Origin: Fimisoma sp964619315
GTDB lineage: Bacteria; Bacillota; Clostridia; Peptostreptococcales; Anaerovoracaceae
Direction: 5' to 3'
Length of the DNA stretch: 18,529 nt
Assembly: GCA_964619315.1 (NCBI GenBank)
Contig: CAZUEH010000025.1
Location: forward strand, 1-18,529
How positions within the stretch are numbered: the first letter of the stretch is position 1; every line of letters begins with the position of its first letter. A model generated the notes under the pieces. That model had not been told where the DNA came from, ran no database searches, and saw nothing but the letters and a program-made list of their open reading frames with translations. The position numbers and the translations under genes are program-made. Positions 6,992 to 14,819 of this stretch are shown here, piece by piece.

Positions 6992-8644
6992 ATGAACACT
7001 GAACTGAGCAAAAGAATCAAAGAAATAGCTTTGGAGCTCGTAGCACAAAAGAGTATCGTTGAAACAAACGATGAAGTAGCTATGAGTGATAAAGTGTATG
7101 AAATCATGGCGGACATGGATTACTACAAAAAGCATCCAGAAAAGCTATATTTCGTGCCTGTAAAAAATGATCCATGGAACAGAAAAATTGTTGTTGCTAT
7201 CATGAATGGCGAAAAGAAGCCAAGCAATAAAACAGTGGTATTCATTGGTCACACTGACACAGTAGGTATTTCTGACTATGGTAACTTAGCAGAATATGCA
7301 ACAAAGCCTGAAGAACTTCTTGAAAAGCTTAAAGGTGTAACTTCTCTATCACAGGAAGTTAAAGACGATGTAGCTTCTGGTAAGTACATGTTCGGAAGAG
7401 GATTATTCGACATGAAATCCGGCGATGCTAACGTTATGGCTATCATGGAAGAAGTTTCAAAAGACATCGAGAACTTTGAAGGAAACATCATCTTCTCTGC
7501 AGTATGCGATGAAGAAGGTAACTCAAAGGGAATGATAACATTCGTTCCAGAACTTATCAGACTTAAGAAAGAATTTGGTTATGAATATCAGGCAATGCTT
7601 GACCCTGACTACATTGCGCCTGCATACCCAGGAGATCCTAACGTATATCAGTACGTAGGAACAGTAGGTAAGCTAATGCCTACATTCTTTATCGTTGGTA
7701 AAGAAACTCACGTTGGTGAATCTTTCGACGGTATTGACCCTAACCAGATTGCAGCTGAAATTACAAGAAGAGTTAACTTAAACCCTGAATTCTCAGATGT
7801 AGTTGCAGGAGAAGCTACTCTTCCTCCAATTACTCTTAAACAGAGAGACTTGAAGCCTGAATATTCTGTTCAGATTGCAAGCAAATCAATTTTATTCTTT
7901 AACTATGCTACTCATTCCAGCACACCTGCACAGGTTATGGACAAAATGATGAAAGCAGGAGCTGAATGCTTCCAGAATGTAATTGATACTTTAAATGAAA
8001 GATATACTAACTTCTGCAAACTTATCGGAAGAGATCCTAAGAAACTTCCTTGGGTTGAAAGAACTATGAGCTATGATCAGCTTTACGTAGAAGTAAAGAA
8101 AGAAGTTGGAGCTAAGCTTGACGATATGGTTAAGGCTTATGCAGAGGAAATTGCAAAAGACGACAGATATGATGTTCGTGACCAAGCTATGAAGATTGTA
8201 GAATACGTTCATTCATTATGGTCAGATAAGGACCCTGTTCTATTAGTTTACTTGACTCCTCCTTACTATCCACATATCTATGTTGAAGGAACAAGACCTG
8301 AAGAAAAGGCTCTTATTGAAGCAGTTAACTACGCAGTAACTACTACAGATTCAGATTACAAATTGGTACAGAAAAAATTCTTGCCTTGTATTTCTGACTT
8401 AAGCTATGCTGCAGCACCTAAGGAACCAGAAGCAATCGCTGCTTTGAAGTTAAACATGCCTGGATTTGGAACTATCTATGATCTTCCAATCGAAGAAATG
8501 CAGGAACTTAACCTTCCAGTAGCTGATATCGGTTCTTATGGTAAGGATGCACATAAGTTTACAGAGAGAGTTGAAATGGTATATACTTATGAAGTACTAC
8601 CAGAAATTCTTTACAAAACAATGATGCACATATTGCAGAACTAA
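6992..8644 (+). CDS. M20-family metallohydrolase, RocB-like (paralogue 2)
   Basis: 550 aa, the large RocB-type form of M20. Metal and catalytic residues: His87 and Asp89 in IGHTDTVG, Asp140 in GLFDMKSG, Glu174/Glu175 in VCDEEGNSKG, Asp204 in MLDPDY, His240 in KETHVGESF, and His521 in GKDAHKFTERV. It aligns closely with the hydrolase at 13047 (shared CDEE-NSKG, GKE-HVG, LDPN/IDPN, AEIT and TERV segments) and more loosely with the one at 4045. By family it should hydrolyse an N-carbamoyl or N-acyl amino acid or a related amide in the cytoplasm. AGGAGG at 6981-6986 gives strong translation, and the regular, well-biased codon choice suggests high expression. The second gene of the 5764-8644 pair; no convincing terminator directly follows. 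Confidence 0.87.
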   Translation: MNTELSKRIKEIALELVAQKSIVETNDEVAMSDKVYEIMADMDYYKKHPEKLYFVPVKNDPWNRKIVVAIMNGEKKPSNKTVVFIGHTDTVGISDYGNLAEYATKPEELLEKLKGVTSLSQEVKDDVASGKYMFGRGLFDMKSGDANVMAIMEEVSKDIENFEGNIIFSAVCDEEGNSKGMITFVPELIRLKKEFGYEYQAMLDPDYIAPAYPGDPNVYQYVGTVGKLMPTFFIVGKETHVGESFDGIDPNQIAAEITRRVNLNPEFSDVVAGEATLPPITLKQRDLKPEYSVQIASKSILFFNYATHSSTPAQVMDKMMKAGAECFQNVIDTLNERYTNFCKLIGRDPKKLPWVERTMSYDQLYVEVKKEVGAKLDDMVKAYAEEIAKDDRYDVRDQAMKIVEYVHSLWSDKDPVLLVYLTPPYYPHIYVEGTRPEEKALIEAVNYAVTTTDSDYKLVQKKFLPCISDLSYAAAPKEPEAIAALKLNMPGFGTIYDLPIEEMQELNLPVADIGSYGKDAHKFTERVEMVYTYEVLPEILYKTMMHILQN

Positions 8645-8729
8645 TATAGGGTTGAACTAAGGATACCCAGTAAAATTACAAAACCCGTTTTGAAGAATTC
8701 AACTCGAGCAAAATGTAGATTTTAAACCA

Positions 8730-8778
8730 GTAAGTAAACTTGGGCCGGCTATTTATATAAACGGCACAAGTTGCTTAC
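8730..8778 (+). other. Long hairpin in the leader of the SARP-like regulator gene
   Basis: GTAAGTAA (8730-8737) pairs with TTGCTTAC (8771-8778); CTTG and CAAG then pair after a bulged A, and GCCG and CGGC after a G-A mismatch. This makes about 16 pairs closed by a 14-nt A+T-rich loop. No T-run follows it, so a terminator is unlikely. It could be a leader structure or, as DNA, an extended operator. No known riboswitch class was recognised. Confidence 0.6.
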
Positions 8779-8792
8779 ATTGCTTAAGCAAT
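8779..8792. promoter_or_regulatory. 14-bp perfect palindrome, possible operator
   Basis: ATTGCTTAAGCAAT is a perfect inverted repeat directly abutting the long hairpin and 26 bp before the preferred start of the SARP-like gene. Such a short symmetric site upstream of a regulator gene suggests a protein-binding site, possibly autoregulatory. This is inference from symmetry and position only. Confidence 0.4.
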
Positions 8793-8807
8793 AAGACAGC
8801 AATATGC

Positions 8808-8812
8808 GAGGG
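8808..8812 (+). promoter_or_regulatory. Ribosome binding site deciding the SARP-like gene start
   Basis: GAGGG lies six bases before the ATG at 8819. An in-frame ATG at 8804 has no Shine-Dalgarno sequence upstream and would place this motif inside the coding region. The 8819 start is therefore preferred. Confidence 0.7.
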
Positions 8813-8818
8813 CACAAA

Positions 8819-9772
8819 ATGAGCAATAATGTTCTAAAAATAGAACTCTACGGAACTGTTAACATAAGCTTTTATGGAAGCGATATAACAGATCAGCTAA
8901 GCAAAAAATCCATTGGGATGATTGTTTACCTGTTGTGTACACCATATCAACAAGCCTCTAAGGATACGATTAGAGAATTGTTTTGGATTGATGCTGGCGA
9001 AAAAGCAGCATACAATCTCAGATTCAACCTTTGGAATATAAAGAAATTGATTCCAGACATTGATGGGGAAAGTTTCATATTGACCCAGGGAGGCATGTGT
9101 AGGATAAATCCTCAATATCCAATGGAAACATGTGTCTTAGATAAAATTCAAAATTCGCAAACTGAAATATCAGAAGAGGAATTAATTGAGGTAACCAAAT
9201 TAGAAGGAAGCCTCACCTTCATGGAGCATTTTTACTTAAAAGATTGTGACGACTTCAATGACTGGTTAGTGCTAGAACGAAGCAACCAAGAACGTAAGGT
9301 CATAAATCTATTAGGAAAAGCGGCAGATCACTTAGAAGAGAAGGATGAACTTGAAGAAACTGTTGCAGTTCTTAAAAAAATGGTCTATCTATCACCATTC
9401 GAAGATGATTTCCATATAAGATTGATGAAAATCCACGAGAAGATAGGTAACTTTGGCGAGGCTGTAAGAGAATACAAAAAATATTCCGAATGGCTAAAAA
9501 AAGAGCTAGGCGTAGCGCCATCAAAAAAATTGAAAGAAACATATTTGTATATCGCACAACAAGCCGCAATGGATACTGATGGGGCGATACATGTAAAAGA
9601 TAAAGTCTATAACAGCGATTTCGCTGCTGCAGCGGAGATGGTAAGAGGAATTTTTCCTGATTCTAAACTTAGTGTCACCGTGCAAATAGATAACTGGAAT
9701 GGCCTTGATCAAAAGTCAAAAGAATTATTTGAGGCTTTGGTCAAGGAAAAGATTATTACTATCGGGAGGTAA
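8819..9772 (+). CDS. SARP/BTAD-type transcriptional regulator, stand-alone
   Basis: 317 aa from the preferred start. Residues ~6-90 resemble an OmpR-type winged helix as found in SARP regulators (IELYGTVNISF, SIGMIVYLLCTP, RELFWIDAGEKAAYNLRFNLWNIKK). Residues ~95-250 form a bacterial transcriptional activation domain with TPR-like helices (LEGSLTFMEHFYLKDCDDFNDWL, VYLSPFEDDFHIRLMKIHEKIGNFGEAVREYKKYSEWLKKELGVAPSKKLKE, seen in pieces). The last ~65 residues are unrecognised. There is no ATPase or sensor domain, unlike large SARP-LuxR proteins. Members bind direct repeats and activate nearby genes. It ends four bases before the amidohydrolase gene, so it probably controls that gene, itself or the hydrolase cluster. 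Confidence 0.75.
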   Translation: MSNNVLKIELYGTVNISFYGSDITDQLSKKSIGMIVYLLCTPYQQASKDTIRELFWIDAGEKAAYNLRFNLWNIKKLIPDIDGESFILTQGGMCRINPQYPMETCVLDKIQNSQTEISEEELIEVTKLEGSLTFMEHFYLKDCDDFNDWLVLERSNQERKVINLLGKAADHLEEKDELEETVAVLKKMVYLSPFEDDFHIRLMKIHEKIGNFGEAVREYKKYSEWLKKELGVAPSKKLKETYLYIAQQAAMDTDGAIHVKDKVYNSDFAAAAEMVRGIFPDSKLSVTVQIDNWNGLDQKSKELFEALVKEKIITIGR

Positions 9773-9776
9773 GTAA

Positions 9777-11423
9777 ATGAAATTAACAGCAGACAAGATC
9801 TTTACTAATGCAAAAGCGTACACTTTAGAAGCTGAGGGCGTTTGCAAAGAAGCGATTGTCATCAAAGACGGAAAATTTGCATATGTAGGAACTAATGAAG
9901 AAGCATTAGAAAAATACGACGCAAAAGAAGTCATCGACTTAGAAGGTAAGACAGTTCTTCCTGGTATGGGAGACTCCCACATGCATTTCTTTGCATTTTG
10001 CCAAACTTTTACTAGCGTTGATCTAGGTGGAGCAAAGAGCAAGGCAGAAGCTATTCAAAGACTTGCTGACAAAGCAGCAGAAACACCTGAAGGAGAATGG
10101 ATAAAAGGCTCGAATTTTGACCAGTCTAAATGGGAAGATTGTGAAGACCAGATGCCTACAAAAGAAGATTTAGATAAGGCTAGCACAAAACACCCTATCG
10201 TAATAAAGAGAGTATGCCTACATACTTTAGTTGCTAACAGCTTAGCTCTTGAAAAAGCTAACATTGGAAAAGGCTATGTATATGGCGAAGGTGGAACCGT
10301 TGAACTTGATGATGCTGGAATACCAAATGGTGTATTTAGAGAACAAGCATCAAAAGTATATGATGAGTTAATTCCTGATCCATTCTTGATTCCTGAAAAC
10401 AAGAAAAAATACATGAAAAAAGGATTCGATTTAGCTGCACAATTTGGATTAACTATGATTCACACTTACGCAGCAGAAATTTGGAAATATTCAGAAGACA
10501 TTAATGATTATATAGAATTAAACAGAAAGGGCGAACTTCCTGTAAGAATGACCGTTTGCCTTGACGAATTCTACAACAAACCGTTCGTAACAAAAGAAGA
10601 AAGAGAAGATCCATTTAGAGCTGCTCAGTTTGGTACTTTCAAAATCTTCTGTGATGGTTCATTAGGTTCTAGATCAGCTAAGTTGTTTGAGCCATATGAT
10701 GATGATCCAACAACAGACGGAATACTAGTTATAACTCAAGAGGACTTAAATGAAAAGGTTCTTAAGGGATACGAAATGGGCTTACAGCCTGCCATCCACT
10801 GTATAGGCGACAAGGGATTTGACTGCGTATTGACTTCTATTGAATACACTCTAAAGAAGAGTCTTGAAAATGGAATGACTGAAAGAGAACAAGCCGATAG
10901 ACTACCTTTCAGAATTATTCACGCTCAGATGGCAAACCCTGATCTTATTGCAAGAGCTGCGGCGCTTCCTGTAGTTTTAGACATTCAGCCTGCATTCTTC
11001 TTAACAGACCTTCACTGGATAAAAGACAGAGTAGGACAAAAGAGAGCTGACATGAGCTACACTTGGAAGACATATCAGAAAGCTGGTCTAATGATGACTG
11101 GTGGATCTGACTGCCCTGTAGAATTGTTCTCACCATGGAACGGAATCTACTCATTAGTAGCAAGAAAAGACCTTGAGGGTTACCCTGAAAACGGAGTTCA
11201 GCCTGAAGAAAAACTTTCCATATATGATGCAGTATGTATGTTCTCTAAGAACATTCCTTACGCAAACGGAGAGCAAGATTTAATGGGAACCATCGAAGTT
11301 GGCAAATTTGCTGACATGGTAGTTCTTGATAGAAACATATTTGAAGTTCCTGAAAGTCAAATTAAAGATGTTCAAGCATTGAACACTTATTTGGCTGGAA
11401 AGGAAACTTTCAAAAGAGCATAA
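9777..11423 (+). CDS. YtcJ/NfdA-type metal-dependent amidohydrolase
   Basis: 548 aa member of the amidohydrolase superfamily (YtcJ-like, related to N-substituted formamide deformylase NfdA). The N-terminal ~55 residues form the small beta-sandwich (IVIKDGKFAYVGTN) and LPGMGDSHMHF brings metal ligands His68 and His70. Further expected ligands are His229 in MIHTYAA, His341 in AIHCIGDKG, His382 in IIHAQ and Asp445 in TGGSDCPVE. The C-terminal GTIEVGKFADMVVLDRN (504-520) is the classical return to the sandwich domain. No signal peptide, so cytoplasmic. It should cleave an amide bond; the substrate is unknown. GGGAGGT (9764-9770) overlaps the stop of the regulator gene, indicating coupling. Confidence 0.88.
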   Translation: MKLTADKIFTNAKAYTLEAEGVCKEAIVIKDGKFAYVGTNEEALEKYDAKEVIDLEGKTVLPGMGDSHMHFFAFCQTFTSVDLGGAKSKAEAIQRLADKAAETPEGEWIKGSNFDQSKWEDCEDQMPTKEDLDKASTKHPIVIKRVCLHTLVANSLALEKANIGKGYVYGEGGTVELDDAGIPNGVFREQASKVYDELIPDPFLIPENKKKYMKKGFDLAAQFGLTMIHTYAAEIWKYSEDINDYIELNRKGELPVRMTVCLDEFYNKPFVTKEEREDPFRAAQFGTFKIFCDGSLGSRSAKLFEPYDDDPTTDGILVITQEDLNEKVLKGYEMGLQPAIHCIGDKGFDCVLTSIEYTLKKSLENGMTEREQADRLPFRIIHAQMANPDLIARAAALPVVLDIQPAFFLTDLHWIKDRVGQKRADMSYTWKTYQKAGLMMTGGSDCPVELFSPWNGIYSLVARKDLEGYPENGVQPEEKLSIYDAVCMFSKNIPYANGEQDLMGTIEVGKFADMVVLDRNIFEVPESQIKDVQALNTYLAGKETFKRA

Positions 11424-11439
11424 AAAACTTTAAAATTAT

Positions 11440-11474
11440 AATTATGACCATCGGGCAAGCCGATGGTCATAATT
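11440..11474 (+). terminator. Perfect 15-bp hairpin after the amidohydrolase gene
   Basis: AATTATGACCATCGG (11440-11454) and CCGATGGTCATAATT (11460-11474) are exact complements around GCAAG. It starts 17 bases after the stop codon. The T-run is missing (GAATCAAG follows), so it may be a weak terminator or an RNA 3'-end/processing barrier rather than a textbook terminator. Confidence 0.6.
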
Positions 11475-11532
11475 GAATCAAGCAATTAATTATACCCAAA
11501 GGCACAAACATTAACTTAGAGGGAATGGGTTT

Positions 11533-12894
11533 ATGTTAATAAAGGATATAGACAAATACAACAGCATATATGGCAAGGTCGATGCTTTTATAATAGTTAA
11601 CAAAGACAATGTAATTCAATATTCTGCTATGGTTGATGACGATGGCAGTTATTTGAATACAAAAAATGTTATGGGCAAAGACCTTTTTGAAACTTATCCA
11701 AATCTAACAGAAGAAAACTGCACTCATTCAAGAGTAATGAGAACAGGCAAACCGGTAATAAACGAAAACCAACTGATAGTGGAGCAAAGCGGCAAGGCTT
11801 ATGTCATTTGCACTAGCACTTTTCCTATTGAAAACAATGGGGAACTTATAGGCACCATTGACATTTCGTCAAACCTGACTCTAAAAAGCAAGAAGCGAGG
11901 TCAGGAGGACGAGAGAAGCAAGTTGTACACTGTGGACTCAATAACTACTAAGAATCAGGCTATGATAGAAATTAAGGACAAAATCCTCAAAATTTCAAAG
12001 AATGATTCTCCAGTAATGGTGATTGGTGAATCGGGAGTAGGCAAGGAACTTGTAGTTGAAGCAATTCACACCGCCAGTAATCGATGCAACAAACCGTTTA
12101 TCTCATTAAACTGTGCTGCAATCCCTGACTCTCTTATGGAAAGCATTCTTTTTGGTACTGTAAAAGGTAGTTTTACTGGAGCAGAAAACCGCAAAGGAAT
12201 ATTTGAAATTGCCAATGGAGGGACTTTGTTCTTAGATGAAATCAATTCTATGAACATAGAACTGCAAGCGAAGCTATTAAAAGCTGTTGAAGAACAAAAG
12301 TATATGAAAATCGGTGGCGAGAAATATATTGACGTGGATGTAAGGGTTCTTTCTGCCATGAATGTTAACCCAGAAGATGCCATTCGAACTGAGAAGCTCC
12401 GTCAAGATTTGTTTTTTAGATTAGGTGTCATACAACTTAATATCCCGCCTCTTAGAAAAAGGAAAGAAGACATTTCAATCTTAGTGGATAGTTTCCTACA
12501 CTTTTATAACTGCAAGATGAATAAAAAGATAAAAGCAGTAGACGACGAGGTAATAAAAGCTTTCATGGATTATTCATGGCCAGGAAATATTAGAGAACTG
12601 CGCAACGTAATAGAATCTTCATTTAACATGACAGATGACAACAGAATTGGAATAACAGATATTCCGGAATATTTGATAGCATATAGCCAAGTGAATGATG
12701 GCATGGAAAGACAAAAAACCGCCAAAGGCCTAACAGAAATAGTCGGCGAGTACGAAAAAGATATACTGATAAAAACTCTCAACGAGTGTCATTCATTGTC
12801 AGAAGCATCTCGCATACTCAAGATGACTAGACAGGCTATAAAATACAAAATAGAAAAGTATGACTTAGAGTACAAAGAATTACTAAAAAGGTAG
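11533..12894 (+). CDS. Sigma-54-dependent activator, PAS/AAA+/Fis (RocR-like)
   Basis: 453 aa enhancer-binding protein. Residues ~1-115 resemble a PAS sensor (VDAFIIVNKDNVIQYSA...GELIGTIDIS). The AAA+ domain has Walker A GESGVGKE (165-172), the sigma-54-contacting loop GSFTGA (212-217), Walker B TLFLDE (231-236), the arginine-finger FRLG with Arg296, and WPGNIREL (349-356). A Fis-type helix-turn-helix occupies ~410-447 (SLSEASRILKMTRQAIKYKI). This is the architecture of Bacillus RocR, which senses ornithine and activates the arginine/citrulline genes including rocB. Ligand identity here is unproven. The loop has Ser in place of the commoner Ala of GAFTGA; similar variants occur in functional activators. 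AGAGGG (11518-11523) supports the start. A -24/-12 promoter lies 90 bp after its stop, making the downstream RocB-like gene its clearest target. Confidence 0.9.
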   Translation: MLIKDIDKYNSIYGKVDAFIIVNKDNVIQYSAMVDDDGSYLNTKNVMGKDLFETYPNLTEENCTHSRVMRTGKPVINENQLIVEQSGKAYVICTSTFPIENNGELIGTIDISSNLTLKSKKRGQEDERSKLYTVDSITTKNQAMIEIKDKILKISKNDSPVMVIGESGVGKELVVEAIHTASNRCNKPFISLNCAAIPDSLMESILFGTVKGSFTGAENRKGIFEIANGGTLFLDEINSMNIELQAKLLKAVEEQKYMKIGGEKYIDVDVRVLSAMNVNPEDAIRTEKLRQDLFFRLGVIQLNIPPLRKRKEDISILVDSFLHFYNCKMNKKIKAVDDEVIKAFMDYSWPGNIRELRNVIESSFNMTDDNRIGITDIPEYLIAYSQVNDGMERQKTAKGLTEIVGEYEKDILIKTLNECHSLSEASRILKMTRQAIKYKIEKYDLEYKELLKR

Positions 12895-12911
12895 TGTAAA
12901 AAATTTTACAC
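12894..12911. promoter_or_regulatory. Candidate upstream activator-binding dyad
   Basis: GTGTAAAA-AA-TTTTACAC has perfect 8-bp arms and is centred about 108 bp before the start point predicted from the -24/-12 promoter, the usual distance for an enhancer-binding protein site. It begins at the last base of the activator gene stop codon. It overlaps a possible terminator hairpin, so either role or both may apply. Confidence 0.4.
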
Positions 12912-12932
12912 CTGATGAGGTAAAATTTTTTG
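12898..12932 (+). terminator. A+T-rich hairpin with T-run after the activator gene
   Basis: AAAAAATTTTAC (12898-12909) is the exact complement of GTAAAATTTTTT (12920-12931) around a 10-nt loop. It begins four bases after the stop and ends in six T. The stem is weak in G-C pairs, so its termination efficiency is doubtful, and it could function in both directions. Confidence 0.5.
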
Positions 12933-12983
12933 CATTATCTAAGCGGCGTATAGCAAAACCGTTGGAAAATGTGTTATTAACCG

Positions 12984-13000
12984 TTGGTACGGAAATTGCT
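12984..13000 (+). promoter_or_regulatory. Sigma-54 (-24/-12) promoter of the third RocB-like gene
   Basis: TTGGTACGGAAATTGCT matches the TTGGCACG-N4-TTGCW consensus except for T in place of C after TTGG and G in the position after the ACG step; the invariant GG (12986-12987) and GC (12998-12999) have the required spacing. Transcription should begin near 13011. The gene immediately upstream encodes a sigma-54 activator, which strengthens the call. Confidence 0.82.
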
Positions 13001-13046
13001 CTTTAATTAGAGTAAGATTAAAACCATAAGGAGGATAAGAAGAAAA

Positions 13047-14708
13047 ATGAAACTCAATTCTTTTGATGAAGTTAAACGTTTAACTCAAGAAATGGTAGCA
13101 ATACCGAGCATCAACAAAGAACCAAGGGGTGAGACAGCGGTAGCTCAATATATTTATGATTATTATATGGGGTTAGACTATTTCAAAAAATACCCAGAAA
13201 GAGCCAAAGTTTTCAAGACTAAAAATGACTTTGTAGACAGACATTCAACTTATGCCTATGTAAAAGGTACCAAAGGCAATTCCAACAAAACAGTTATTCT
13301 TATAGGTCACCTTGACACTGTAGGAGTAGACGATTTTGGAACTATTAGAGAATACGCATTCAAATGCGAAGAACTTCCAGAAAAGTTAAAAGAAACATTC
13401 AAACTTTCAGATGAAGTTTTGGCAGATATAGAATCTGGCGAGTTCATGTTTGGAAGAGGCGCCCTTGATATGAAATCAGGTGTTGCTGGACATATGTATC
13501 TGATTAAATATTTTTCAGAACATCCAGAGGAGTTGGACGGAAACATTATTGCTATTGCAGAGTGTGACGAAGAAGATAACTCAAAGGGAATAATCACTGC
13601 TCTTGACGAACTGGTAGAATTAAAGAAGACCGAATGCTTTGAATATATTTCATGTATCAATGCTGACTATTCAACCAACTACAGCCCTGGAGATGAAAAC
13701 CGATATATATATTATGGAAGCATTGGCAAATTACTTCCTTGTTTTGTAGCTTTCGGCAAAGAAGCTCACGTAGGCCAGGCATTTAGTGCACTTGATCCTA
13801 ACTTGCTAATCGCAGAAATTACTAAGAAGATGTCATTGAACACTGAGCTTTGTGACATTGCTCAAGGAGAGGTTGCTATACCACCAGTATCCCTAAAACA
13901 GATGGATACAAAAGGGCCTTACACTGTACAAACAGCCCTTACTGGATTCAGCTATTACAATTTCTTCACTCATGGATGGGACCCTGCACAGGTTCTTGAA
14001 AAGAGCAAAGAAGTAGCAGTAAGCGCATTTGATGATGTTGTAGATTATCTACAAGCTCAATATAAAAAATTCTGCGAACTAAGCAATGTAAATTATGTTC
14101 CACTTGCTTGGAAAACAAGAGTTTATACTTGGAATGAATTCAATGCATACCTTACAGGCATCCATGGCGAACCATATGTAAAGGCTATAAAGGAGTTCAC
14201 AGAAAATCTTCACAAAGAGGATCCAGAACTAGATTTAAGATTATTTGGTCTAAGAGTTGCTGAGGAAGCATGGAAATGGTGTGAAGACAAATCTCCTGCA
14301 ATTATTCTTTTCTTTGGTTCAGTATTCAGCGCAAGAATTGAAATGACTAGAAAGACAGAAAAGGAAGTTGCTCTTTTAGATGCAGTTGAGTCTGCTATAG
14401 AAAAGGTTAGACCAGAAGCAAAGAGACAAATTAAAACTAGAATGTTCTACCCATATATTTCAGACTCTAGCTTTATGGCTGTATGCGATGATACTTTGGC
14501 AGTTCAGGCACTTAGAGACAACATGCCTCAGTATGGAGTGAAATACACTCATGATGTAGATAAGATTATGGAAATCAATGTTCCAGTAGTAAACATTGGT
14601 ACATTTGGTAGAGATGGACATATGCTTACAGAACGTGTAGATATGCAACAGACTTTCCAAAATGTTCCTAATATTACTTACGAAACAATAAAGGGATTAC
14701 TTGATTAA
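13047..14708 (+). CDS. M20-family metallohydrolase, RocB-like (paralogue 3)
   Basis: 553 aa, large RocB-type M20 protein. Active-site residues: His88 and Asp90 in IGHLDTVG, Asp141 in ALDMKSG, Glu175/Glu176 in ECDEEDNSKG, Asp207 in NADYS, His241 in KEAHVGQAF, and His525 in GRDGHMLTERV. Close paralogue of the hydrolase at 6992; a visible difference is Asp177 where that protein has Gly after the Glu pair. RocB hydrolyses citrulline to ornithine; whether this protein does so is inference. It is expressed from the sigma-54 promoter 47-63 bp upstream and is thus the best candidate target of the adjacent activator. AAGGAGG (13028-13034) is strong but 12 bases from ATG, at the long end of the normal range. 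Confidence 0.88.
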   Translation: MKLNSFDEVKRLTQEMVAIPSINKEPRGETAVAQYIYDYYMGLDYFKKYPERAKVFKTKNDFVDRHSTYAYVKGTKGNSNKTVILIGHLDTVGVDDFGTIREYAFKCEELPEKLKETFKLSDEVLADIESGEFMFGRGALDMKSGVAGHMYLIKYFSEHPEELDGNIIAIAECDEEDNSKGIITALDELVELKKTECFEYISCINADYSTNYSPGDENRYIYYGSIGKLLPCFVAFGKEAHVGQAFSALDPNLLIAEITKKMSLNTELCDIAQGEVAIPPVSLKQMDTKGPYTVQTALTGFSYYNFFTHGWDPAQVLEKSKEVAVSAFDDVVDYLQAQYKKFCELSNVNYVPLAWKTRVYTWNEFNAYLTGIHGEPYVKAIKEFTENLHKEDPELDLRLFGLRVAEEAWKWCEDKSPAIILFFGSVFSARIEMTRKTEKEVALLDAVESAIEKVRPEAKRQIKTRMFYPYISDSSFMAVCDDTLAVQALRDNMPQYGVKYTHDVDKIMEINVPVVNIGTFGRDGHMLTERVDMQQTFQNVPNITYETIKGLLD

Positions 14709-14733
14709 CCAATAAAAACTAGGCAATTTTTCA

Positions 14734-14768
14734 AAAGGCATGTATATGACAAAAATACATGCCTTTCG
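14734..14768 (+). terminator. Terminator after the third RocB-like gene
   Basis: AAAGGCATGTAT (14734-14745) and ATACATGCCTTT (14755-14766) form an exact 12-bp stem around a 9-nt loop. The T-run is short (TTTCGT). It separates the hydrolase from the symporter gene. Confidence 0.75.
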
Positions 14769-14819
14769 TGTCAACAAATTGTCGGATGAGTGATAATTAA
14801 AACACTTTTTAAACGCAAA

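Noticed and set aside
8762..8774. CGGCACAAGTTGC upstream of the SARP-like gene as a -24/-12 promoter
   Set aside because: GG and GC are two bases too close; the sequence is explained better as the right arm of the hairpin at 8730-8778.
8804..8818. Upstream ATG at 8804 as the start of the SARP-like gene
   Set aside because: No ribosome binding site precedes it, while GAGGG is well placed for the ATG at 8819.
9777..11423. Amidohydrolase as imidazolonepropionase, dihydroorotase or hydantoinase
   Set aside because: The IFCDGSLGSRSA-type segment, DSHMHF and overall layout fit the YtcJ/NfdA group better, and no carboxylated-lysine hydantoinase motif was seen.
11500..11515. AGGCACAAACATTAAC upstream of the activator gene as a sigma-54 promoter
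   Set aside because: No GC at the -12 position and no TTGGC context; the match is limited to GGCAC.
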